Origin: JADGRA01 sp035622755
GTDB lineage: Bacteria > Myxococcota > Myxococcia > Myxococcales > Myxococcaceae
DNA length: 14,623 nt
Assembly (NCBI GenBank): GCA_035622755.1
Contig: DASPUU010000329.1
Span: 1 to 14,623 of the forward strand
Reading direction: 5' to 3'
The translations under genes and the position numbers were made by a program. Positions 1-6,345 of the stretch are shown here, piece after piece (positions within the stretch are counted from its first letter, which is position 1; each line of letters opens with the position of its first letter). The notes under the pieces are model-generated. The model was not told the origin of the DNA. It worked only from the letters and a program-made list of their open reading frames with translations, and searched no databases.

Positions 1-83
1 GTGAGGACGGTCAGTCCCGGCCCGAAGGCGACCTCCACCTCCTCGACGACGGTGAAGTTCTGGATGCGCAGCGCGAGCAGCAT
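1..83 (-). CDS. recN: DNA repair protein RecN, N-terminal fragment
   Basis: Only the first 27 codons are in the window; the gene continues past the left edge. The peptide begins MLLALRIQNFTVVEEVEVAF and goes on GPGLTVLT. This is the characteristic RecN opening: a short strand, a conserved 'I.NF..V..VEV.F..GLTVLTGETGAGKS' run, and then the Walker A motif, which would fall just outside the window. RecN is an SMC-like ATPase that acts on DNA ends during double-strand-break repair. The ATG start is supported by GAGGGG about 6 nt upstream on the minus strand. An AT-rich palindrome at 133-156 lies 50-73 nt upstream and may be an SOS operator. The call rests on a short but diagnostic N-terminus; a different SMC/RecF-like ATPase is possible but less likely. 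Confidence 0.82.
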   Translation of the reverse strand, partial: MLLALRIQNFTVVEEVEVAFGPGLTVL

Positions 84-114
84 GGAAACCCCTCGGGCGA
101 GGACCTCGCCAGGG

Positions 115-156
115 ACCCTAGCCGCGGTCCCCGACACTGGACAAGTTTTCAGTATC
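115..156 (-). promoter_or_regulatory. Putative recN promoter with operator-like palindrome
   Basis: An AT-rich island in GC-rich surroundings carries an imperfect palindrome at 133-156: GA-x-ACTG, ten central bases, then CAGT-x-TC, with one mismatched pair in the arms. Read towards recN, TTGTCC (139-144) could be a -35 element. TAGGGT (115-120), 18 bp further on, is a poor but possible -10. The palindrome would then overlap the -35, as a repressor site does. recN is an SOS gene in many bacteria, so a LexA-type site is the natural guess. The inner part resembles, with several mismatches, the myxobacterial LexA box as I remember it. The palindrome is seen; its function is inferred. Confidence 0.4.
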
Positions 157-172
157 GGGCGTGACCGTGCAA

Positions 173-195
173 GGCGCCGGCCGTGGGGCGGCGCC
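173..195. terminator. Hairpin downstream of the SNF2 gene
   Basis: A perfect 7-bp inverted repeat, GGCGCCG (173-179) and CGGCGCC (189-195) with a 9-nt loop, sits 8 bp after the stop codon of the SNF2 helicase and before the recN promoter region. No T-run follows on the minus strand, so this is at best a weak or Rho-assisted terminator. In DNA this GC-rich, short hairpins also arise by chance. Confidence 0.3.
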
Positions 196-203
196 CCGGG
201 GGC

Positions 204-3200
204 TCACTCGTCGCGGAAGAGGTCCTCGACCTCGGCCTGGGAGAGTGCCGCCAGGCTCCCCGGGGCGCCCTCCAGCACCCCGGCGACCAGCTCGCGCTTG
301 CGCCGCTGCAGCTGGAGGATCTTCTCCTCCACCGTGCCCTGGGTGATGAGCTTGTAGCTGATCACCGCCCGGGTCTGGCCGATGCGGTGGGTCCGGTCGG
401 TGGCCTGGTCCTCCACCGCCGGGTTCCACCACGGGTCGAAGTGGAGCACGTAGTCCGCGGCGGTGAGGTTGAGGCCGGTCCCGCCGGCCTTGAGGCTGAT
501 GAAGAAGAGCGGCGGGCCGTCCTCGCGGTTGAAGGCGTCCACCCGCGCCATCCGGTCCCGGGTCCGGCCGTCGAGGGACTGGTAGGTCAGGCCGCGGGCG
601 TCGGCCTCGGCCTTGAGCAGGTCGAGCATCTCGGTGAACTGGCTGAACACCAGCGCGCGGTGCCCCTCGGCGACCAGGTCGTCGACCAGCCCGAAGAAGC
701 GCTCCACCTTGGCCGAGGGCGGAAGCACGGTGCCGGCCGGGAGCTTGAGCAGCCGCGGATCGCAGCACACCTGCCGGAGCCGCAGGAGGGCGGCCAGGAT
801 GGAGACGCGCGCCCGGTTGAAGCCGAGCCGGTCGATGCTCTCGTGGACCGTGTTCCGGCTCTGCTCGAGCACCTCCCGGTACAGGGCGGCCTGGCCGGGG
901 TCCATCTCGCACCAGGCGATGACCTCGGTCTTCGGCGGGAGGTCCCTGGCCACCTCGGTCTTCAGGCGGCGGAGGATGAAGGGGTGCACGCGCCGCCGGA
1001 GCCGCTCGCGGGCCGCGGCGTCCTGCCCGACCTGGATCGGCTGCTCGTAGCGCTCGGAGAACTCCTCCTCCGTCCCCAGGAAGCCGGGCATGAGGAAGTC
1101 GAAGATGCTCCACAGCTCGCCGAGACGGTTCTCCAGCGGGGTGCCGGTGAGCGCCAGCCGGTGCTCGGCGGGGAGCGCCTTGCACGCCTGGGCCGTGGCC
1201 GACCCCGCGTTCTTGATGTTCTGCGCCTCGTCCAGGACGACGTAGCGCCACGGGGTCCGCGACAGCTCCTCCAGGTCGCGCCGCACCAGCGCGTAGGAGG
1301 TCAGCACCACGTCCACGCCCTGGAAGGACTCCCCCCGCGTCCGGCGGTCCTGCCCGTGCCAGAGCGCGACCTCGAGCGTGGGCGTGAAGCGCTCCGCCTC
1401 GCGCTTCCAGTTGGCGAGGACGCTGGTGGGCGCCACCACCAGCGACGGAGCCTGGCCGAGCTCGGCCCGGGCCTTGAGCAGCAGCGCCAGGGCCTGGAGC
1501 GTCTTCCCGAGGCCCATGTCGTCGGCCAGGATGCCCGACAGCCCGTGGCGGTCGAGGAACCAGAGCCAGGACAGACCCGCTTCCTGGTAATGGCGCAGGG
1601 TCGCCAGGAGGCCGGTCGGAGGGGGCACCGGCGCCACCTGGTCGAGGAGCCGGAGCTCGGCCATGGCGGCGCGGGCCCGCGATTCGATCTCCGCCGCCGC
1701 CCCGAGGCCGCCCAGGGCGTCGAGCGCCATCGCCTGGTAGAGCGGGACGCGCGTCCTCGGCTTCCCCGGATTTGCCCCCGCCTCCTCGAGCAGCTCGGCG
1801 GCGTGGGCGAGCTCGTCGCGGTCCGCCAGGGCGAAGCTCCCGTCCTCGAGCGGGACGTAGCGCCGGCCGGAGGCGAGCCAGAGGCGGACGGCCCCCAGGT
1901 CCACGGCCTGCTCGTCGACCTCGAAGCGCGCGTCGAGCTCGAACCACTGGTTTCCGTCCATGCCCACCCGGACGCGCGGGCGGAGGCGGGGCCGGACCTT
2001 GACCTTCGGCGCCTGGGCGGCGAAGCGCTCCCACGCCCCGGGAAGGGCCTTCACCCCCTCGGACCAGAAGCGGATGGCGCCATCCCCGGTGGCGAGGTAC
2101 GCCTCGCCGTCCCAGCGGAGCCCCTCGGTGGCCAGCGACCGGGCGGCGGCCCGTTCCTGGGCCTCGTTCCTCCGGTAGAGACGCCGGCCGGTGCCCGAGC
2201 CTCCGATGGCGTAGCCGAGGTGGCCCGGGCCGGGCACCACGGCCACCGTGGCGCCTCCGTAGCGGGCGGCGAGCTGTGCGCGGACCCGCTCGGCGCTCCC
2301 CTCGAGGGTGAGAACGAACGTCGGCTCGGTGGACTCGTCGACCTCGAGCCCGTCGGCCCGGAGCGAGAGGTCGAGCCGGGGCAGGTGCGCGGCGAAGAAG
2401 GTCAGGGCCCGGTCGAGCTGGCCCTCGGGCAGCGCCATGGAGGGCTCGAGGAGCCACTTGCGCCACAGCCGGGCGGGGAGGTTCGGCCGGACGGGGTACA
2501 GCGTCTGGCCGGCGAGCAGGTGGCTCGTCCGCCGCCCGACCAGGAAGACCGAGTCCCGGAGCCCCACCGGCTGGCCGTCCGGCAGCCGGAACTCGAGCGT
2601 CGCCCGCGCCCCCCCGTCGATGGATTCCAGGTGGACCTGCGGCCGGGCCGCCGCCTCGGAGGGAACGAGCGGCGTCCCCCGGTACACCACCCGGGTCCCC
2701 CCGAGCACGTCCAGGAGCTCGGCCAGCTCCTCGTCCGAGAGCAGGAACTTGCCGTCGTAGCGGCTCTCGTGACGGGCGAGTTCGTGCAGCGCCCGCTCGT
2801 CCACCGGACCGAGCCGGGCCCCTTGGGTGAGGAGCCGCTTCACCTGGACCGGCCCGGCGGACTGGGCCTCGCGCCGGCGGACGTCCACCACCCAGGTCCG
2901 CCCGCCGCTCCTCGGCTGGCCGGGCATCACCCGGTAGACGAAGGCGTGGTCGGGCAGGGACGACAGGCCGAGCCAGCTCTCGAGCTTGGCCACCGCCGGG
3001 AGCGGGACGACCTCGGCTCCCGGGCCCGGACCGGGCGGTGCCTCGTGCGTCGCGGGCGTCCCGCGGTCCCGGGCGAGGTGGGCGAGCGCGACCGCCACCA
3101 CGTGCTTGCAGTGGGGCCCGTACCGGTTCCAGGCCTGGCAGGTGCAGGTGGACAGGAGCGGACGCCGCTCGGTGTCCAGGGTGGCCGGGTAGGTCTGGCC

Positions 3201-3380
3201 CTCGGAGCCGGCGACGTTGCCGTGCAGCACGCCCTCGGTCCGGGCCAGGGCGGAGACCCGGCCGGCCTCGGCATAGTCCCGACCCTTCCGGAACGTCGTG
3301 GGCTGAACCTCCTCGCGCAGCCGGGCCAGCCAGGTCCCGTCGTCGGACAGCGCGGCGCTTCTGAGCTCGGGCGGACTCAA
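204..3380 (-). CDS. SWIM zinc-finger SNF2-family helicase (DEAD/DEAH superfamily 2)
   Basis: This 1058-residue protein is predicted to be an ATP-driven DNA translocase or remodeller of the bacterial HepA/RapA-like SNF2 group. The N-terminus has a SWIM zinc finger with ligands C79, C81, C91 and H93 (CxC...CxH). Residues ~110-600 form the poorly defined region usual between SWIM and motor in bacterial SNF2 proteins. The motor follows: Walker A ADDMGLGKT (K626), DEAQ box (D717-Q720), the helicase-C half, and the SNF2 motif VI core HRIGQ at 998-1002. All motor motifs look intact. The start is TTG at 3378-3380, chosen because a strong GGGAGGA lies about 7 nt upstream and no upstream ATG/GTG fits. 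That site is inside a hairpin (3383-3412), suggesting translational control. The gene lies between recN and a divergent ABC operon. A role in repair or transcription recycling is inference from the family and neighbours. Confidence 0.93.
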   Translation of the reverse strand: MSPPELRSAALSDDGTWLARLREEVQPTTFRKGRDYAEAGRVSALARTEGVLHGNVAGSEGQTYPATLDTERRPLLSTCTCQAWNRYGPHCKHVVAVALAHLARDRGTPATHEAPPGPGPGAEVVPLPAVAKLESWLGLSSLPDHAFVYRVMPGQPRSGGRTWVVDVRRREAQSAGPVQVKRLLTQGARLGPVDERALHELARHESRYDGKFLLSDEELAELLDVLGGTRVVYRGTPLVPSEAAARPQVHLESIDGGARATLEFRLPDGQPVGLRDSVFLVGRRTSHLLAGQTLYPVRPNLPARLWRKWLLEPSMALPEGQLDRALTFFAAHLPRLDLSLRADGLEVDESTEPTFVLTLEGSAERVRAQLAARYGGATVAVVPGPGHLGYAIGGSGTGRRLYRRNEAQERAAARSLATEGLRWDGEAYLATGDGAIRFWSEGVKALPGAWERFAAQAPKVKVRPRLRPRVRVGMDGNQWFELDARFEVDEQAVDLGAVRLWLASGRRYVPLEDGSFALADRDELAHAAELLEEAGANPGKPRTRVPLYQAMALDALGGLGAAAEIESRARAAMAELRLLDQVAPVPPPTGLLATLRHYQEAGLSWLWFLDRHGLSGILADDMGLGKTLQALALLLKARAELGQAPSLVVAPTSVLANWKREAERFTPTLEVALWHGQDRRTRGESFQGVDVVLTSYALVRRDLEELSRTPWRYVVLDEAQNIKNAGSATAQACKALPAEHRLALTGTPLENRLGELWSIFDFLMPGFLGTEEEFSERYEQPIQVGQDAAARERLRRRVHPFILRRLKTEVARDLPPKTEVIAWCEMDPGQAALYREVLEQSRNTVHESIDRLGFNRARVSILAALLRLRQVCCDPRLLKLPAGTVLPPSAKVERFFGLVDDLVAEGHRALVFSQFTEMLDLLKAEADARGLTYQSLDGRTRDRMARVDAFNREDGPPLFFISLKAGGTGLNLTAADYVLHFDPWWNPAVEDQATDRTHRIGQTRAVISYKLITQGTVEEKILQLQRRKRELVAGVLEGAPGSLAALSQAEVEDLFRDE

Positions 3381-3382
3381 GG

Positions 3383-3412
3383 GCAGTCCTCCCGAATAAC
3401 ACGGGAGGCTGC
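3383..3412 (-). promoter_or_regulatory. Leader hairpin sequestering the SNF2 ribosome binding site
   Basis: On the minus strand the leader reads GCAG-CCTCCC, a 9-nt loop, then GGGAGG-A-CTGC, followed by CC and the TTG start. The arms pair 6 bp perfectly, then 4 bp more across a single bulged base. The 3' arm is the Shine-Dalgarno sequence itself, so folding would hide it. It could equally be a protein-binding palindrome. The structure is visible directly; the regulatory role is inferred. Confidence 0.5.
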
Positions 3413-3427
3413 CTCTGCGCCTGCCGA

Positions 3428-3442
3428 CGTCACATCGTCACA
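3428..3442. repeat. Tandem direct repeat CGTCACA x2 in the divergent promoter region
   Basis: CGTCACA occurs at 3428-3434 and again at 3436-3442, with one base between, giving an 8-bp period. It lies in the ~110-bp region between the divergent SNF2 and ABC genes. It overlaps a TTGTGA that could act as a -35 towards SNF2 (minus strand, 3438-3443). No convincing -10 partners are visible. It is a candidate operator half-site pair, or it may be chance. Confidence 0.3.
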
Positions 3443-3492
3443 ATTCGAGGTGGCGGAGCCAGGGTGTCCGGTTGCATAAGCTCCAGGACTTC

Positions 3493-4425
3493 GTGACGGC
3501 CTGGGCCATCGAGGTCGACGCTCTGGTCAAGCGGTTCGACGCGCTGACCGCCGTCGACGGCATCTCCTTCTCCGTGACCCCGGGGACGTGCGTGGGACTG
3601 CTCGGACCCAACGGCGCCGGGAAGACGACCACGGTGGAGATTCTCGAGGGGCTCCAGGAGCCCACCTCCGGCTCGGTGCGGGTCCTGGGCAAGCGCTGGG
3701 CCGACGACCCGGAGGCGCTCCGGGCGCGCATCGGCATCGCCCTCCAAGAGACCCGCTTCTACGAGAAGCTCACCGTCCGGGAGACGGTCACCCTCTTCCG
3801 CAGCTTCTACCCGGGGGGCACCGGCGTGGACCGGGCCATCGCCCAGGTGGACCTCGGGGAGAAGCAGGGGGCCCGGGTGGGCAAGCTCTCCGGGGGCCAG
3901 CGCCAGAGGCTGGCCCTGGCGGTGGCGCTGGTCGGCGACCCGGAGCTGCTCTTCCTCGACGAGCCGACCACCGGGCTCGACCCGGTGAGCCGCCGGGGGC
4001 TGTGGGACGTCATCGAGGGGCTCAAGGCCCGGGGCCGCACCGTGGTCCTCACCACCCACTACATGGAGGAGGCGCAGCGGCTCTGCGAGGACGTGATCAT
4101 CGTCGACCACGGCAAGGTCGTCGCCCGGGGATCGCCGGCGGAGCTGGTGGCGGCGTTCGGCGGCGAGCAGATCATCGAGTTCGAGGCCACCCCAGCGCTC
4201 TCCCCGGAGGTGTGCCGCGCCCTGCCCGGTTGCTCGTCGGTCCGGGCCCGGAACGGGACGGTGCGGCTCTCGGTCCGGGGCCTGGCCGAGGCCGTGCCGG
4301 CGCTGCTCCGGGCCGCGGAGACGGCCGGTGCGACGCTGGTCCAGCTCTCCACCCACGCCTCGACCCTGGACGACGTCTTTCTCAACCTCACCGGGCGGTC
4401 GCTCCGGGACGAGGAGGGCTCGTGA
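3493..4425 (+). CDS. ABC-2 type transporter, ATP-binding protein
   Basis: This is the nucleotide-binding subunit of an ABC exporter of the drug/lipid/polysaccharide ABC-2 class, about 310 residues. From the GTG start: Walker A GPNGAGKT (K44), Q-loop Q85, signature LSGGQ (132-136), Walker B LLFLDEP with D156-E157, and H-loop H189. The C-terminal ~80 residues end in the STLDDVFLNLTGR run typical of this family's accessory domain. The start is uncertain. GTG at 3493 (peptide MTAWAIEVDALVKRF) has AGGA 4 nt upstream. TTG at 3472 in the same frame would add 7 residues and has a weaker AGGG. The stop overlaps the permease start (GTGA), so the two are translationally coupled. The substrate cannot be read from the sequence. 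Confidence 0.95.
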   Translation: MTAWAIEVDALVKRFDALTAVDGISFSVTPGTCVGLLGPNGAGKTTTVEILEGLQEPTSGSVRVLGKRWADDPEALRARIGIALQETRFYEKLTVRETVTLFRSFYPGGTGVDRAIAQVDLGEKQGARVGKLSGGQRQRLALAVALVGDPELLFLDEPTTGLDPVSRRGLWDVIEGLKARGRTVVLTTHYMEEAQRLCEDVIIVDHGKVVARGSPAELVAAFGGEQIIEFEATPALSPEVCRALPGCSSVRARNGTVRLSVRGLAEAVPALLRAAETAGATLVQLSTHASTLDDVFLNLTGRSLRDEEGS

Positions 4426-5456
4426 GCCGGAGCCATCCCCTGTGGCAGCTCTTCCTCATGCGGATGCGCGCCCTGTGGCGCGAGCCATCCGCCCTGTTCT
4501 GGGTCTTCGTCTTCCCCCTGCTCCTCTCCATCGCCCTCGGCCTCGCCTTCCGGAACCAGGGGGCGGCCCAGCTCACCGTGGCCGTCGTCGAGTCCCCCGG
4601 GGCGGCGGAGGTGGAGGAGGCGCTCCGGAGCACGGCCGGGCTCCGCCCGGAGCGGATGGAGCTCGCCGCAGCCCGGCGGGCCCTCTCCGCCGGCAAGGTG
4701 GCCCTGGTGGTGATGCCCGGCCCGGCTCCCGGGCTCCTCGTCGACCCGGGCGTTCCCGAGGGGCGGACGGCCCGGCTCCTCGCCCTCGACGCCCTGCAGC
4801 GGAGCGCCGGCCGGCGCGACGCGCTGGTCGTCGCCGAGGAGCAGGTGAGCACCCGGGGAGCGAGGTACATCGACTTCCTCATCCCCGGGCTCCTCGGCTT
4901 CGGCCTCATGTCCTCCTCGGTGTGGGGGGTGGGCTGGTCGCTGGTCCAGATGCGGATGGGGAAGCTGCTCAAGCGGCTGGTGGCCACGCCGATGCGGCGC
5001 TCGCACCTGCTCCTCTCCTTCCTCCTCAGCCGGCTCCTCCTCGCCGCGGCCGAGACGGCCTTCTTCGTCGTCTTCGCCCGGCTTCTCTTCGACGTCCGCG
5101 TGGCCGGAAGCCTGGTCGACTACGGGCTCCTCTCCCTGGCCGGCGCGCTCTGCTTCGGGGGGCTCGGGCTCCTGGTGGCCACCCGGGCCGACAACGCCGA
5201 GACGGCCAACGGGCTGATGAACCTCGCCACCCTCCCGATGATCGTCGTCTCCGGCGTCTTCTTCGCGGCGAGCAACTTCCCTCCCTGGATGCAGCCCATC
5301 ATCCAGGCGCTCCCCCTCACCGCCCTCAACGACGCGCTCCGGGCGGTGGCCATCGACGGGGCGAGCCTGGCCGGGCAGGCCGGGCGGCTCCTCCTCCTCG
5401 CCGGCTGGGGGGCGGTGAGCTTCGTCCTCGCCCTGCGCCTCTTCCGCTGGACCTGA
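4422..5456 (+). CDS. ABC-2 type transporter, permease
   Basis: This 344-residue membrane subunit pairs with the ATPase just upstream. The GTG start is fixed by the 4-nt GTGA overlap with the ATPase stop and by GAGGAGGG about 3 nt before it. One hydrophobic helix lies at residues 24-43 (ALFWVFVFPLLLSIALGLAF), followed by a ~100-residue hydrophilic extracytoplasmic loop. From about residue 149 there are five further hydrophobic segments, which is the YhhJ/DrrB-type ABC-2 layout. The run LPMIVVSGVFFAASNFPPW is the conserved region before the last loop in this family. Two such half-transporters would form a 2+2 exporter. The gene converges on NAD kinase, leaving 10 bp between stops. The family is clear; the substrate is unknown. 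Confidence 0.93.
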   Translation: MSRSHPLWQLFLMRMRALWREPSALFWVFVFPLLLSIALGLAFRNQGAAQLTVAVVESPGAAEVEEALRSTAGLRPERMELAAARRALSAGKVALVVMPGPAPGLLVDPGVPEGRTARLLALDALQRSAGRRDALVVAEEQVSTRGARYIDFLIPGLLGFGLMSSSVWGVGWSLVQMRMGKLLKRLVATPMRRSHLLLSFLLSRLLLAAAETAFFVVFARLLFDVRVAGSLVDYGLLSLAGALCFGGLGLLVATRADNAETANGLMNLATLPMIVVSGVFFAASNFPPWMQPIIQALPLTALNDALRAVAIDGASLAGQAGRLLLLAGWGAVSFVLALRLFRWT

Positions 5457-5468
5457 GCCCCGGGGGCT
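5456..5468. terminator. Small palindrome spanning two convergent stop codons
   Basis: AGCCCC-G-GGGGCT begins on the last base of the permease stop and ends inside the NAD kinase stop. It might serve as a compact bidirectional terminator. The arms meet at the centre, so only about 4-5 bp could pair in RNA, and there is no T-run. Confidence 0.25.
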
Positions 5469-6312
5469 AGCGCTCGCCCCAGTGGAGCTTCTGGCGGAGG
5501 ACGGCGAAGTAGTCGAGGCGCGGATTGGAGACGAGGAGGACGCGGTTCGGCGAGCGGCGGATCTCCAGGCGGTCCCCGGCCTGGAGCGCGAGGCCGGTCT
5601 GGCCGTCCAGCGAGAGGTAGACGTCGGTGACCTCGGCCCCGAGGTGGACGGTGACCACCTGGTCTCCGGGGACGACCAGCGGGCGCTGGGTGAGGGCATG
5701 CGGACAGATGGGGACGATGAGCGCGCAGTCCAGCCCGGGGTGGACGATGGGGCCGCCGGCGGCGAGCGCGTAGGCGGTGGAGCCGGTGGGCGTGGCGACG
5801 ATGAGCCCGTCGGCCTTGAAGGTGGCGATGAGCCGGCCGTCGATGCGCGTCTCGTAGTCGACGATCTTCGCCAGCGCCCCCCGGTTGATGACCGCGTCGT
5901 TGAGCACCTGGTCGTCGATGTGGATGCGGTTCCTGCGGAAGACGCGGCAGCCGAGCCTCACCCGCGGCTGGACGGCGGCCCGACCGGCGAGCGCGTCGTC
6001 GAGCACCTCGAGCACCTCCGCCGCCGGGACCTCGGTCATGAAGCCCAGCGAGCCGAGGTTGATGCCCAGGATGGGGACCTCGCGGTTCCCGAGCAGCCGG
6101 GCGGCGCGGATGAGCGTGCCGTCGCCGCCGAGGACGACGACCAGCTCGGCGCGCTCGGCGACCTCGTCGGCCGGGTGGGCCGGCCAGCCCAGCGCCCGGG
6201 CGAACTCGGGGTCGGCGAGGAAGGTGAGGTCCGGATGGCGCTCACGGAGGCGCCGCGCCAGGACGGCCGCCTCGGCGCTGCCCTGCTTGGCCACGACGGC
6301 GAGCGTCTTCAC
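5467..6312 (-). CDS. nadK: NAD kinase
   Basis: This 281-residue cytoplasmic enzyme phosphorylates NAD to NADP using ATP or polyphosphate. The diagnostic GGDGT motif is at 62-66 (catalytic D64), followed by LGINLGSLGFMTE, the VLNDAVI motif (N138-D139) and the glycine-rich ADGLIVATPTGSTAY (167-181). It ends LRQKLHWGER, a typical NAD kinase tail. Length matches the family, and all key residues are present. The start is GTG at 6310-6312 (MKTLAVVAKQ), which gives the expected N-terminal strand, but no good Shine-Dalgarno is visible. The gap to divergent rarA is only 33 bp, so the transcript may be nearly leaderless. NAD kinase is next to recN in many bacteria; here they are about 5.4 kb apart on the same strand. 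Confidence 0.97.
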   Translation of the reverse strand: MKTLAVVAKQGSAEAAVLARRLRERHPDLTFLADPEFARALGWPAHPADEVAERAELVVVLGGDGTLIRAARLLGNREVPILGINLGSLGFMTEVPAAEVLEVLDDALAGRAAVQPRVRLGCRVFRRNRIHIDDQVLNDAVINRGALAKIVDYETRIDGRLIATFKADGLIVATPTGSTAYALAAGGPIVHPGLDCALIVPICPHALTQRPLVVPGDQVVTVHLGAEVTDVYLSLDGQTGLALQAGDRLEIRRSPNRVLLVSNPRLDYFAVLRQKLHWGER

Positions 6313-6345
6313 CTTGGCTGAGAGGTCTTACTACAACCCCGACGG
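6313..6345. promoter_or_regulatory. 33-bp divergent nadK/rarA control region
   Basis: Both transcripts must start in or beyond these 33 bases. The only AT-rich stretch is around CTTACTACAA (6327-6336). It offers poor -10-like hexamers on either strand (TACTAC forwards, TAGTAA backwards). A shared promoter with very short leaders would fit the absence of Shine-Dalgarno sequences at both genes. No -35 element is recognisable. Confidence 0.25.

Noticed and set aside
118..3402. A second long minus-strand frame overlapping the helicase
   Set aside because: It is out of frame with all helicase motifs and consists of Arg/Ala/Gly/Pro-rich sequence, so it is a shifted-frame shadow.
183..3479. A 1098-codon open frame on the plus strand antisense to the SNF2 helicase
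   Set aside because: It is a GC-bias shadow. The minus-strand frame carries intact SWIM and SNF2 motifs; the plus-strand product has no known motif and low-complexity composition.
3588..4421. Upstream extension of the permease frame through the ATPase gene
   Set aside because: The frame is open back to 3588, but that part is an Arg/Gly/Pro-rich shadow of the ATPase. The GTG at 4422 with a strong Shine-Dalgarno and the GTGA overlap marks the real permease start.
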